Positions 32,092 through 41,404 are shown, counted from the first letter of the stretch. The stretch is DNA of 64,000 nt from an uncultured Oscillospiraceae bacterium (GCA_934589145.1 CAKTNW010000003.1:52360-116359), one strand, 5' to 3'. A program made the numbers and translations. The notes: a model not told the origin generated them from the sequence alone.

Positions 32092-33006
32092 TCAGTTGAC
32101 ACGGATCCGGGGATCCACGATTCCATACAAAATATCTACCAACAGGTTCATCACGACTAGAAATGAGCCGTAAAAAAGTGTCAGGCCCATGACCAGCGGA
32201 TAGTCCAGCGCAGTGATGGAGTTGACAAAATGCCGACCAAGGCCTGGAATTAAGAACAGATCCTCCACCACAAATGTACCGCTTAGGATTGCGGCAATAC
32301 TGACACCCATGTTGGACATTAGTGGTACGATAGCATTTTTTAGTTCGTGTTTCAGGATAATACGGCTGGGAGCCAAGCCTTTGGAACGGGCGGTTTTGAT
32401 ATAGTCTTGGCTCATAATGCCTAGCATGGATGCCCGCATGTTGCGGGTATAGGTCGCCACCGTACTGAGCCCCAGCACAAAGGAAGGCAGCAGCATCTGC
32501 TTGAAGGAGCCCCAACCGGCCACTGGTAGCCAACCAAGCTTCACGCCCAACAGATAGCGCAGCAATGGTCCCAAAACCATGACCGGCAGTGCGACGCCGA
32601 TCACCGCCAGAAGCAATAGCACATAGTCTGGCCACCGTCCGCGGTATTGGGCGCATAATATACCAAAGAATAAGCCTACTGCGGTATGAATGATTAAGGA
32701 GAACAGGCCCAGTTGAGCCGAGACGGGGAAATGCTCTTTAATGATGTCTGTTACTGAGCGGCCCAAACTTTTCAGAGACGTGCCTAGATTACCATGCAGC
32801 AGATTGTTCAGATATGTTAGATACTGCTCGAAAACGGGCTTGTCAAGGCCATAGTATTCCCGCTGGCGTGCTTGAATCTCTGCCGGAACCTTTTCGCTGC
32901 GAAACGGGTCACCTGGCAACAGCTTTACCAGAAAAAAGGTTAGGGTAATCAGTACAAATACCGTTAAAGCCGCAATGCCGATTTTTTTCAGGATGTATTT
33001 TAGCAT
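32092..33006 (-). CDS. Oligopeptide ABC transporter permease (OppB type)
   Basis: 304 residues beginning MLKYILKKIGIAALTVFVLI with the OppB hallmark LPGDPFRSEKVPAE. The EAA loop is ARSKGLAPSRIILKHELKN and the terminal segment is DILYGIVDPRIRVN. It forms the membrane channel with the OppC-type protein. Confidence 0.92.
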   Translation of the reverse strand: MLKYILKKIGIAALTVFVLITLTFFLVKLLPGDPFRSEKVPAEIQARQREYYGLDKPVFEQYLTYLNNLLHGNLGTSLKSLGRSVTDIIKEHFPVSAQLGLFSLIIHTAVGLFFGILCAQYRGRWPDYVLLLLAVIGVALPVMVLGPLLRYLLGVKLGWLPVAGWGSFKQMLLPSFVLGLSTVATYTRNMRASMLGIMSQDYIKTARSKGLAPSRIILKHELKNAIVPLMSNMGVSIAAILSGTFVVEDLFLIPGLGRHFVNSITALDYPLVMGLTLFYGSFLVVMNLLVDILYGIVDPRIRVN

Positions 33007-33068
33007 AGTTGCCTCCTACGAGGGCAGGGGTCCCGGAAAGCCGATGACCCCTGCTGATTTATCCGTTA

Positions 33069-34700
33069 TCACTCGGTGTAGTACGCTGTTGCAAAGTAGG
33101 GGCCGTAGCCATTAAGCTGCTCGATCCCATTCAAATTTGCCGCGTGGCACCAGTTCGTTTCCTGCCAATATAGGTAGAGTGTAGCCATATCCTCCAGGAT
33201 AATAGTCTCCATTTCGTTGATGCACCGATTGCGTTCATGCATATCAACACACTGCTCCGCCTCTTCGTACAGCGCTGTATAAGCGGGATTGTCATAATTT
33301 GTCACGGCACTGGCATCCTTGCTGTTGTATTCGTAGCCGATCTCTTTGAGCCAATCCGGATAGATGACTGTCTTGCCTCCAAACCAGAAGTCGAACTCAC
33401 CATTATAGGCCATATCCAGCATCTGTTGGATGGGCTGGGGATTCATTACAATTTTCACGCCTAATGTCTGCAGCACCATATCCTGAATAGCCTGGCCGCG
33501 ATCCAGGTTTTTTTGAGAATCAAAGCACAACAGCTCAAATTCGGGTAGCTCCTCTGTGGTTACGCCCAGCTCATCCAGCGCCTTTTGCAAATACGCCTTG
33601 GCTTTCTCCGGTTCTGCAGTTACGGACCATGCATCTGCCAGAGGATATGCCTCATACCAGTCCTCGCCATCTGCGGTTAAGGTGCCCGGAGGTGTGATTC
33701 GCGTGCCAATGACACCGACCTCGGCAGCTACATTTAGTACAGCGGAGCGGTCAATGGCATAACTGAGCGCCTTACGGAAATTGACGTTACTCATGAAACG
33801 GCCGGTCTCACTTTGACCTGCACAGTTCATATGCAAAAACGCAGTACTATCAATAGTCTTATCTGAAACAAAGCCAATGCCTTCCAATGTGGCAATGGTT
33901 TGCAGGTTGAACGTCTTTACCACATCAAGTTCGCCGGCCTGAGCCAAGTCGGCAGCGACCTGGTCAAGTGCGCCTATTATGTACTGCACTTCATCAATCT
34001 GCACATTAGCCGCATTCCAATAGTGTTCATTCTTTTTCAGAATGAACTTGGACTCATGCGCCCATTCTGTGCAAACAAAGGGGCCGTTGCTGATCAAGGT
34101 ACTTGCCTCGGCACCATAGCTGCTGCCTGCGGCTTCACAGGCCTGCTGATGCATGGGAAACCAGCTATAGTTGCTGATGGTGTACAGCAGGGCCGCATTC
34201 GGATGAGCCAACTGCAGTTCCAGCGTGTGATCGTCCACAGCCTTAATCCCGACCTCTTCAAAAGTGCACTCACCCTGCTGGTAGGCCTCGCCGTTTTCCA
34301 ATACATAGTATTCTTGAGCCGCAACTCGGGCAGCATTGGGATCTAATGCGCGCTGCGCAGCATAGACAAAGTCCTTGGCAGTCACATCAGTGCCATCGCT
34401 CCATTTGGACTCACGCAGGTAAAACGTCCAAGTCATGCCATCCTCACTGCTCTCCCAACGTTCAGCAACGCCAGGATGGATCTCACCGCCATAGCCTAGC
34501 ACCAGTCCTTCTCCAATCTGGTTGACAATGAAGTAGGATGCGTCATCCTCGGATCCCTGGGGATCCAGTGTTGGTGCATCGTAGGCCACAGCAAAACGGA
34601 TCACCTTATAGTCAGTACCACCAGAATCTCCGCCGCCGCATCCTGCCAGACAGACAAGCAGCATTGCCACGGCCATTACCAATGCAATGATCTTTTTCAT
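33069..34700 (-). CDS. Peptide-binding lipoprotein (OppA/DppA type, SBP family 5)
   Basis: 543 residues with signal MKKIIALVMAVAMLLVCLAG and lipobox LAGC (Cys 22). SBP_5 features follow: FAVAYDAPTLDPQGSEDDAS, GMTWTFYLRESKWSDGTDVT, and FRKALSYAIDRSAVLN. It captures extracellular peptides for the ABC importer encoded downstream. The ATG at 34698-34700 is used (GAGGAGGAAAAT ahead). First gene of the transporter operon. Confidence 0.92.
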   Translation of the reverse strand: MKKIIALVMAVAMLLVCLAGCGGGDSGGTDYKVIRFAVAYDAPTLDPQGSEDDASYFIVNQIGEGLVLGYGGEIHPGVAERWESSEDGMTWTFYLRESKWSDGTDVTAKDFVYAAQRALDPNAARVAAQEYYVLENGEAYQQGECTFEEVGIKAVDDHTLELQLAHPNAALLYTISNYSWFPMHQQACEAAGSSYGAEASTLISNGPFVCTEWAHESKFILKKNEHYWNAANVQIDEVQYIIGALDQVAADLAQAGELDVVKTFNLQTIATLEGIGFVSDKTIDSTAFLHMNCAGQSETGRFMSNVNFRKALSYAIDRSAVLNVAAEVGVIGTRITPPGTLTADGEDWYEAYPLADAWSVTAEPEKAKAYLQKALDELGVTTEELPEFELLCFDSQKNLDRGQAIQDMVLQTLGVKIVMNPQPIQQMLDMAYNGEFDFWFGGKTVIYPDWLKEIGYEYNSKDASAVTNYDNPAYTALYEEAEQCVDMHERNRCINEMETIILEDMATLYLYWQETNWCHAANLNGIEQLNGYGPYFATAYYTE

Positions 34701-34773
34701 ATTTTCCTCCTCATCAAGCAATATCTGGCAGCCGCTTGCGGTAGGTTCTTTGGCCACCAACATTCTGGTTAAC

Positions 34774-34820
34774 TCTGTGATTATATCAGTGATTATACAC
34801 TATGCGAAGTTCTGTGTCAA
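34774..34820 (-). promoter_or_regulatory. Promoter and shared operator of the opp-type operon
   Basis: Minus-strand TTGACA (34815-34820) and TATAAT (34792-34797) with a 17-base spacer. Immediately downstream of and overlapping the -10 is CACTGATATAATCACAGA (minus strand), shared with the tldD promoter and related to the palindrome before the GntR gene. Confidence 0.8.
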
Positions 34821-34913
34821 TTTGCATTTTGAAAAAAAGCAAATTTTGTCAATAATACTAACGTTGAACTGAAGAAATTTGTACACCATTGCCGAACCGT
34901 AACGGCTATATCG

Positions 34914-35138
34914 TCACATTTCAACGACGATACTCGGCTTTTTGTCCCAGTACGCTTTGATAGATGTGAGATACAGTAGCAATGCCTTAATGCCTTGCAA
35001 GGATACGCCGGTAGAGGCAGAAATGGTAGTCTCCAGGGGGCTGCTATGCGTTACAAGAACTGTGGGATTTGTACGTCTCAGCATCTGCTTCAAAAGCCAT
35101 TTTTCTACATCTTTCTGGGACAAAACCAGAAAATCCAT
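34914..35138 (-). pseudogene. Remnant resembling ornithine cyclodeaminase (internal deletion)
   Basis: A 74-codon open frame. MDFLVLSQKDVEKWL matches the N-terminus typical of ornithine cyclodeaminase/mu-crystallin proteins. ISASTGVSLQGIKALL and the ending KKPSIVVEM resemble the family's C-terminal segment. The roughly 250 residues between are missing. It lies between the opp promoter and the amidase gene. The family match is by eye only. Confidence 0.4.
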
Positions 35139-35148
35139 TCATTCCTTT

Positions 35149-35961
35149 TTATTCTGTCATCCCGTACAACGATGGCCGACGGGCCGATAGTATAGGGAGT
35201 TGAGAGCGCACACTTGTGTTCTCTGCAAGGTCAATATCCTGTACCAGTACGCGCTTTTCGGTGCCTGCACAAGCTAACACCTGTCCCCAGGGCGAACATA
35301 TCATTGAATTCGCATAGGACACGTAACTGTTACTTTCATTCCGAGCTGGCGCGACGCCTACCATAAATAACTGGTTGTCCACGGCCCGCATCCGAAAAGA
35401 AAGCTCCCAGTGCATGGGGCCGGTGGTCATATTGAATGCAGCCGGGACAAAGATCGCCTCCGCACCCCGCAGCGCCATACAGCGAGACAACTCGGCAAAT
35501 CGGATATCAAAGCAGATACACACGCCGAAGGTATGACCTTCTACCTCAAATACTGTAACCTGATTGCCAGGCGTAAATACGTCGGACTCCCGAAAGCTTT
35601 GGCCGCCGGTTACCTGAATATCGAACAGGTGAGCCTTTCGGTGCCGGGCAATCACTGCACCTTGCACATTGAACACATAGCATGCATTGTACAGTTTGTC
35701 GCCTTCCCACTCAGGGAAGGAACCACCCACCAACGTCAATCCGGCCGCTTTTGCCAACCGTGACAATGTCTGACAGATCAGACCATCCTTCGTCTCGCCG
35801 TACATAGGAAAGCACGCATTGTCATAAGGGCAGCAAAACATCTCTGGGAGGATTGCGATATGCGCCCCCGCCTCTGCAGCCTGCATCACCATAGCTTCTG
35901 CCGTGCGGAGATTTTCTGCCTTATCCGCCGTCACCGGCATTTGGATCAAAGCAATCTTCAA
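35149..35961 (-). CDS. Carbon-nitrogen hydrolase (nitrilase/omega-amidase family)
   Basis: 270 residues with the Glu-Lys-Cys triad: ILPEMFCCPYDN (Glu about 41), ARHRKAHLFDI (Lys about 108) and GVCICFDIRFAEL (Cys about 149). The closest pattern is the omega-amidase/Nit2 branch, which hydrolyses alpha-keto acid amides produced by transamination. It overlaps the RidA gene by 4 bases. In this operon it could deamidate products of glutamine- or asparagine-rich peptides. Confidence 0.88.
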   Translation of the reverse strand: MKIALIQMPVTADKAENLRTAEAMVMQAAEAGAHIAILPEMFCCPYDNACFPMYGETKDGLICQTLSRLAKAAGLTLVGGSFPEWEGDKLYNACYVFNVQGAVIARHRKAHLFDIQVTGGQSFRESDVFTPGNQVTVFEVEGHTFGVCICFDIRFAELSRCMALRGAEAIFVPAAFNMTTGPMHWELSFRMRAVDNQLFMVGVAPARNESNSYVSYANSMICSPWGQVLACAGTEKRVLVQDIDLAENTSVRSQLPILSARRPSLYGMTE

Positions 35962-36350
35962 CCTTCGAGCTCCTTTCCGCAGGCAACGACCGCTTCGATT
36001 TCTACCAGAGATCCACCATACAGGTCGCGGGAAGGTACTACCACGCGGGCAGGCTTGTGATCACCGAAAAATTCTGCATAGACTGCGTTGAATTCGCCCC
36101 AATACGCCACGTTCGGAAGATATACCCGGCACTGAAGTACATCGCTGCGAAGGCAACCTGCTTCGGTCAGCACGAGATCTAGATTTTTCAATGCTTGTGC
36201 GGCGTGGGCGGCCACGCCGCCATCCGGCAGTTTGCCGGTCTGGGGATCAATAGATAATTGCCCGGAAACAAACATAAGTCCATTATAAATAATGCCAGGG
36301 GTATAATGTCCGCCGTCACGGACAGAGAACGTCGTCTGTACTTTTTTCAT
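35958..36350 (-). CDS. ridA: RidA-family enamine/imine deaminase
   Basis: A 130-residue YjgF/YER057c/UK114 protein: GGHYTPGIIYNGLMFVSGQL, QALKNLDLVLTEAGC, CRVYLPNVAYWGEFNAVYAEF, and ARVVVPSRDL in which the canonical Arg is present. It removes reactive enamines such as 2-aminoacrylate made by PLP enzymes, which fits the PLP genes nearby. The ATG at 36348-36350 gives the family N-terminus; an in-frame ATG at 36368 is an alternative. Confidence 0.88.
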   Translation of the reverse strand: MKKVQTTFSVRDGGHYTPGIIYNGLMFVSGQLSIDPQTGKLPDGGVAAHAAQALKNLDLVLTEAGCLRSDVLQCRVYLPNVAYWGEFNAVYAEFFGDHKPARVVVPSRDLYGGSLVEIEAVVACGKELEG

Positions 36351-36364
36351 AACTCTTTGTCCTT

Positions 36365-37678
36365 TCACATCGTAAATTGAACACTACTCACCAACAAGGA
36401 TGGCCCGCCGAAACAATAGCTGCGGTATGTTTCCATCGGCTTCATTTGCATATCGTTGCCAACGGCCTCCACAGCGGTAAATAGATCAGAGAACTTTCCG
36501 TACATGTTCATTTGCTGTATACGACCAACGGGCTTTCCATTCTCGTAATACACACCTCCGCACGGAATATTAAAGCTGCCTTCGGCAATGTTGGTGGAGT
36601 GGTACTCATCCATAGAATACGTCAGGTGAATGCCTGTCCCCATTTTGTTCAGCAAGCTTTCCGACGTTTCGCTTCCGGCCGCGATGTAGATGTTGCGCGG
36701 AATAGAAATCACTTCAGTATGAATCATTCCGCTGAGCAGATCATCACGTCCGGCACTGCCGGTAGAATCACCGTCTGTTAAAGTCCGTAATGTTCCGCAC
36801 ATAATACCACCCTTGACCAAAACGTTTTCTGCTGGCCCGCAGACCCCTTCTGCGTCAAGGCTAAAATCATAGCCGCCTTCTGGCATAACCGCCGCATCTA
36901 CAACAGAAAACACCGGACTGCCAACCGCCATCCCAACAGAAAAAGGGCTTTTCTTTCTGCTGATCAATCGATGGGCAAATAACTGCCACGCGGTATTCAT
37001 GATATTTATGACCACTGCATTGGAAATCACCGCGCGATAGCAGCCGTTCGTCAACTTTATATAGGGTAGTTCATCGTGTCCGCATGTACATTCTTGTTTG
37101 ATTTGCCGTAGGAGACTCGGAATATCAAAGTCGCCTAATCGCTTTCTTGCAAAGTGGTAGGTTTTGAAATTATCCTCTCCTTTTCCTCGAACACTCAACT
37201 CAATCTCATATATCGTTGCGGTATGTGAGGCTTCCAAACCGTTAGTGTTCAGGACGCAGACCGTTTGCCGTTCCTGAGAGACAGTGCATTGCTCAATTCC
37301 GTCCCGCAGAGACAACTCCTGTGTCAAGAGCTTAAGTTCCTGAGGTGATCGAAGCAATTCGGCTTCAGTAGCGGGGCAGACTTGCCATCCGCTCCCCATA
37401 GATTGTGTTGCACCATCAGGGAGGCTCTTGGCGTTTTCTGCTGCTTTTAGCAACAGCTTAGCAGGATCATCCTCTAGACTTTCGGTATAAATGATGCCTG
37501 TGCCGCCTGCCGTGGCTCGTAAGAACAACGCATTGCGTTCGGTGGCTTCACATCTGGTAATATCACCTCTCTGCCCGGATACGGACATTCGCTCCGCAAA
37601 TTTGGCACTCACCTCTGCCCCTGTGCAACCAACGGGAAGCGTTTGAAAGGCTTCCTTGTATTTTTGCAGCCGCTCCAT
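36365..37678 (-). CDS. tldE: TldE/PmbA-family metalloprotease subunit
   Basis: A 437-residue TldE-like protein. It lacks the HExxxH zinc motif, as expected for the non-catalytic partner. Family traits: VCVLNTNGLEASHTATIYE, SPFSVGMAVGSPVFSVVD, FSLDAEGVCGPAENVLVKGG and EGSFNIPCGGVYYENGKP. TldD/TldE form a heterodimer that degrades unfolded or post-translationally modified peptides and matures microcin B17. It is encoded directly after tldD (10-base gap). Confidence 0.85.
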   Translation of the reverse strand: MERLQKYKEAFQTLPVGCTGAEVSAKFAERMSVSGQRGDITRCEATERNALFLRATAGGTGIIYTESLEDDPAKLLLKAAENAKSLPDGATQSMGSGWQVCPATEAELLRSPQELKLLTQELSLRDGIEQCTVSQERQTVCVLNTNGLEASHTATIYEIELSVRGKGEDNFKTYHFARKRLGDFDIPSLLRQIKQECTCGHDELPYIKLTNGCYRAVISNAVVINIMNTAWQLFAHRLISRKKSPFSVGMAVGSPVFSVVDAAVMPEGGYDFSLDAEGVCGPAENVLVKGGIMCGTLRTLTDGDSTGSAGRDDLLSGMIHTEVISIPRNIYIAAGSETSESLLNKMGTGIHLTYSMDEYHSTNIAEGSFNIPCGGVYYENGKPVGRIQQMNMYGKFSDLFTAVEAVGNDMQMKPMETYRSYCFGGPSLLVSSVQFTM

Positions 37679-37688
37679 CTCATTCTCC

Positions 37689-39062
37689 TTATCCCACAAT
37701 CATTTCTGTTACCCGCATCCGGGCACCCGAGGTAGTAGTATTGCACAGCCCCGAGGCTGCACCACAGAATCCGCCGCCTTCTTCCCATTCCAATCGACTG
37801 GAAACACGGTCGATTTTCAGCATTGTTTCATCACCGCGACCAATCAACATCGTTCCTTTCAGCAGACGGTCGATTTTACCATCTTTGATAAGAAAAGCTC
37901 TAGGGCATACCAGTGTAAATTCCTCTCCTCCGGTACCTCCGCCAATATTGGTTGCCAGGATACCCAGTGGGATATCTCGAATCATGGTATCCGGATCATC
38001 TGTTCCTGGTGCCAGGTAGGTATTGGACATTCTCGCCGCTGGTGCGAAGGTATAATTCTGCCGCCGACCGGAACCTGTACGAGGCAGTCCAAACTGTAAG
38101 GAACCAAGTCGGTCAACTAAAGCGCTTTTCAGAATACCATTCTCAATCAAAACGTTCCGTTGGCGAGGCATACCCTCGTCATCATATTTCGAAGAACCAT
38201 ATTGGCCGGGTAATGTACCGTCATCAATAAGCGTAACACATTCCGAGGCAACCCGCTTACCCAACATCCGGTAAAAATAGGCATCCTTTGTCTGCATGTT
38301 TGTTGTTTCCAATTGATGGCCGCAGGCTTCATGGAAAAATGTTCCCACTGCGCCGCCGCCTTCAAATACCACCGGCAGCAGACCACGAGGGCCGGGTTTG
38401 GCTGTCAGACTTTCCTCCAGCTCTCGAACAAACTGACAAAACGTTTGGATATGTCGGCCATCCTGGAAACATTCAAAACCTTGTGGCCGAGTAAAGTCTG
38501 TCCAAGCACCTGTGCTCTCGCCGTTCAAGCTGATGCCAAAGCGTCCGCGAACGCGCGATGTCACTCGACGATCCTGTGCCCATGTTCCATCGGAGGCGGC
38601 TACAATGATACGTTGATCGGTATCAAAGTATGTGTACTCTGCTTGTACTTCTGCTTTTGCCGCAGCGGCAACTGCTTGGTCTGTATTCTTAAGAATAGCT
38701 GCTTTTCTTGCGGTCGCCACTTCTCCGGGATATTCTCGGATGTAAACCGGATCTGTAATAGGTTTTTCATAGAAAGATTGGAGCCTTCTTGACGTGCCTG
38801 TTTGCATAAATCCGAGCCCACGATCAAGCAGCCGCATCAGTCCCTGTTCTGATAAATCAGATGTATACACATATACACGCGAGGTTCCCTGCAAAAGGTA
38901 GATTCCCGCACCGAACAAATGCACCTGCGCAGTACCTTTGCACTGGCCGTTTTCCCGGCTGATAGTCAGCTCGTCTTTATCCTCACAAAATATTTCGCAA
39001 AAGTCCGCTCCTTTGTCCAATGCCCTTTCCAGCACCAGATTTGCCATATGCTGGTCTATCAT
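37689..39062 (-). CDS. tldD: TldD metalloprotease
   Basis: 457 residues with the zinc-binding HEACGHQLE (HExxxH, residue about 240) and the distal Cys ligand region GGGFCGAASGLCNTTTSGARM near the C-terminus. LPVVFEGGGAVGTFFHEACGH and NYTFAPAARMSNTYL are typical TldD blocks. It is the catalytic half of TldD/E. First gene of the tldD-tldE-ridA-amidase operon. Confidence 0.92.
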   Translation of the reverse strand: MIDQHMANLVLERALDKGADFCEIFCEDKDELTISRENGQCKGTAQVHLFGAGIYLLQGTSRVYVYTSDLSEQGLMRLLDRGLGFMQTGTSRRLQSFYEKPITDPVYIREYPGEVATARKAAILKNTDQAVAAAAKAEVQAEYTYFDTDQRIIVAASDGTWAQDRRVTSRVRGRFGISLNGESTGAWTDFTRPQGFECFQDGRHIQTFCQFVRELEESLTAKPGPRGLLPVVFEGGGAVGTFFHEACGHQLETTNMQTKDAYFYRMLGKRVASECVTLIDDGTLPGQYGSSKYDDEGMPRQRNVLIENGILKSALVDRLGSLQFGLPRTGSGRRQNYTFAPAARMSNTYLAPGTDDPDTMIRDIPLGILATNIGGGTGGEEFTLVCPRAFLIKDGKIDRLLKGTMLIGRGDETMLKIDRVSSRLEWEEGGGFCGAASGLCNTTTSGARMRVTEMIVG

Positions 39063-39091
39063 AAATGCACCTCACTTCTTTTTTGAATTGT

Positions 39092-39138
39092 TCTGTGATT
39101 ATATCAGTGATTGTAGCAACATTCTGCGAACAAGTCAA
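39092..39138 (-). promoter_or_regulatory. Promoter and shared operator of the tldD operon
   Basis: Minus-strand TTGACT (39133-39138) and TACAAT (39110-39115), 17-base spacer. CACTGATATAATCACAGA starts just after the -10; 21 bases (39092-39112) repeat exactly upstream of the opp-type operon. Confidence 0.8.
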
Positions 39139-39246
39139 TATGTATCCAGAGAATATGATTGTTTTGTAAAATGCGCCATAAATACCTTTAAATATTTATA
39201 GGAATATCCAATTCGTCGCATTTTTGTAAATAATTGTATTTTCCAA

Positions 39247-39316
39247 TTGAAAGTTTCTTTCTCTCGTGTATAATGTGTATATGACCCAGTAATTATATCA
39301 CAGATATAATTACTGG
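39247..39316 (+). promoter_or_regulatory. GntR/aminopeptidase promoter with 31-bp palindromic operator
   Basis: TTGAAA (39247-39252) and TATAAT (39269-39274), 16-base spacer. A perfect inverted repeat, arms 39286-39299 and 39303-39316 around ACA, sits over the expected transcript start. It contains GATATAAT, as do the opp and tldD operators, suggesting autoregulation by the GntR protein. Confidence 0.82.
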
Positions 39317-39335
39317 CTTGCGAGGAGGTTATCAT

Positions 39336-39914
39336 ATGGATTCCACATCTATTGTAGAGAACATTTATGACGATATGCGCAGGCGTATCTTAAAAAGCGA
39401 GTTCAGTCCCAATACCTGCTTTGTCGAGCAGAATATTGCCCAAGAGTATTCTGCTAGCCGTGGAACAGCTCGGGCTGCATTGCAAATGCTTTGTCAGGCA
39501 AAATTTTTGGTCAAGATGCCACGCAAAGGTTATTTCCTCTATATTATTTCAGAAAAGGAACGTCAAGATCTGGCCTATGCACGTTATCATTTGGAATTGG
39601 CAGGCATGGAATTGATCATTAAGAATTGTACTGACGACCAGATTAACACTCTTCGGGATGCTTTAGTTGGTCCGGAACATCAACCACTTCCGGAAAATAC
39701 CGTAAATCGCCAGTTCCATTTAGCAATGGCCAAGCTTTCTGACAATCTCACCATTTATGAGTTACTGGGGAATCTGCTGGATATGTCTTCACGCGGCTCT
39801 ATCCATAAAGCCACATCATCTGTGACCCCTTCCCATTTGAGAATTGTAGAAGCCTTGCTGGAACGTGACCTGGAAAAAGCAGGGCTTGCGCTGAAGCAAG
39901 ACATGCAGGAGTAA
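39336..39914 (+). CDS. GntR-family regulator (FCD/FadR-like)
   Basis: A 192-residue regulator: N-terminal winged helix (IYDDMRRRILKSEFSPNTCF, EYSASRGTARAALQMLCQAK, MPRKGYFLYIIS) followed by a helical FCD-like sensor domain with YARYHLELAGMELI and NRQFHLAMAKLSDN. GAGGAGG precedes ATG 39336. It lies between divergent operons that all carry its putative operator and is followed after 3 bases by the aminopeptidase. Confidence 0.88.
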   Translation: MDSTSIVENIYDDMRRRILKSEFSPNTCFVEQNIAQEYSASRGTARAALQMLCQAKFLVKMPRKGYFLYIISEKERQDLAYARYHLELAGMELIIKNCTDDQINTLRDALVGPEHQPLPENTVNRQFHLAMAKLSDNLTIYELLGNLLDMSSRGSIHKATSSVTPSHLRIVEALLERDLEKAGLALKQDMQE

Positions 39915-39917
39915 CGA

Positions 39918-41141
39918 ATGAAGAAAAGCTTATTACGTAATTATGCCCGACTGATCGCCCGCATTGGGGCAAATATTCAGCCGGGACAGGAAGTCTTTAT
40001 TGAAGCAGGCTTGGATCAGCCGGAGTTTGTCCAGATGTTGGTGGAGGAATGCTACCGCTGCAAGGCAAAAAAGGTTGTGGTGGACTGGAACTATCAGCCA
40101 TTGCAGAAGCTACACTACCGCTATTGCAGTTTAGTCACCCTTGGCACAGCGGAAAATTACGAAGAGGCCCGTTGGCAACATTATGTGGATACGGTCCCCT
40201 GCCGCATCCGGTTGGTCAGCGATGACCCCGACGGACTGCGGGGTATCGATCAGACAAAGATGGCCAAAGCTGAACAGATGAAATATCCTGTGCTTAAGCC
40301 CTACCGGGATGCTCTGGAAAACAAGCGTCAGTGGTGTATTGCCGCAGTCTCCGGTAAAGCGTGGGCGAAAAAGGTGTTCCCCGAGCTGCGGGTTTCCGTT
40401 GCCGTGGAAAAGCTGTGGGAGCAGATTCTGGCTGCCTCAAGAGTAGATGACGATCCCGTCCTTGCGTGGCAGGTTCACAATAAGGATCTGCACGACCGGT
40501 GTGACTATCTTAACAGTCTGCATATTGCCTCACTGCACTATACCAGTGACAACGGTACCAACTTCACAGTGGGAATGATCCCAGAAGGACGCTTCCGGGG
40601 CGGCAGCGAGCGCAGTCTGCTGGACATCCCGTTCAACGCCAACATTCCCACTGAAGAATGTTATATTACACCCAAGCGTGATACAGCCGAGGGTATCGTA
40701 TATGCAACAAAGCCGCTCGGTTATCAGGGGCAGCTTATCGACGGATTTTGGGTGCGCTTCCATCAGGGAAAGGCTGTCGAATGGCATGCTGACGTGAATC
40801 ACGAGCTGCTGACCAGCCTTATCAATATGGATGAGGGCAGCGCCTATCTGGGAGAGTGCGCATTGGTGCCCTATGATTCCCCAATTCGTGAATCCGGACT
40901 GCTTTTCTATACGACACTATTTGATGAGAACGCCGCTTGCCATCTGGCGCTTGGCATGGGCTACACCGATGCTATTGACGACTACCAGCATAAAACAAAG
41001 GACGATTTTACCGCGCTGGGCGTCAACAATTCCATGATCCATAAGGATTTTATGATCGGTTCACAGGACATGAATATTGATGCGGTTTGTGTGGACGGCA
41101 AGACGGTTCCTATTTTCCGTAACGGTAACTGGGCGTTCTGA
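39918..41141 (+). CDS. M29-family aminopeptidase (AmpS-like)
   Basis: A 407-residue thermophilic-type metallo-aminopeptidase: LIARIGANIQPGQEVFIEAG, HYTSDNGTNFTVGMIPEGRF, FNANIPTEECYITPKRDTAEG with two metal Glu/Asp ligands, DEGSAYLGECALVPYDSPI with further Glu ligands, and LALGMGYTDAI plus NNSMIHKDFMIGS carrying the last His and Asp. It trims N-terminal residues from peptides in the cytoplasm. Co-transcribed with the GntR regulator. Confidence 0.9.
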   Translation: MKKSLLRNYARLIARIGANIQPGQEVFIEAGLDQPEFVQMLVEECYRCKAKKVVVDWNYQPLQKLHYRYCSLVTLGTAENYEEARWQHYVDTVPCRIRLVSDDPDGLRGIDQTKMAKAEQMKYPVLKPYRDALENKRQWCIAAVSGKAWAKKVFPELRVSVAVEKLWEQILAASRVDDDPVLAWQVHNKDLHDRCDYLNSLHIASLHYTSDNGTNFTVGMIPEGRFRGGSERSLLDIPFNANIPTEECYITPKRDTAEGIVYATKPLGYQGQLIDGFWVRFHQGKAVEWHADVNHELLTSLINMDEGSAYLGECALVPYDSPIRESGLLFYTTLFDENAACHLALGMGYTDAIDDYQHKTKDDFTALGVNNSMIHKDFMIGSQDMNIDAVCVDGKTVPIFRNGNWAF

Positions 41142-41177
41142 GTATCGCATGCAAAGCTGTGAGCAAACGCCAAGTAT

Positions 41178-41402
41178 AACATCAGCAGAAAGGTAAGCTT
41201 TCCTGCGGAGCAGCAGAAGATCAGGGGAATTTTGCAGGAGGCGATGGAGGTTCGCGGCGAGGAAGTGTTTCGCCGCGTGGGCATGGAGCCTTCAGGCAAG
41301 GCGTTCAACTCCATTGTAGAGCTGAATCTTCAGTCCAACAAGCCCTTCAACCCTATAATCAACTCCGACGCCATCGCGGTGGAGAGCATCTTGATACGAT
41401 AA
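41178..41402 (+). pseudogene. Glutaminase fragment
   Basis: 75 codons ending in TAA read FRRVGMEPSGKAFNSIVELN then NKPFNPIINSDAIAVESILI, matching the VGxEPSGxxFNSI and KPxNPMINAGAI blocks of GlsA-type glutaminases. The catalytic serine and most of the protein are absent and no start site is seen, so it is a decayed remnant at the right edge of the peptide block. Confidence 0.6.
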
Positions 41403-41404
41403 TC

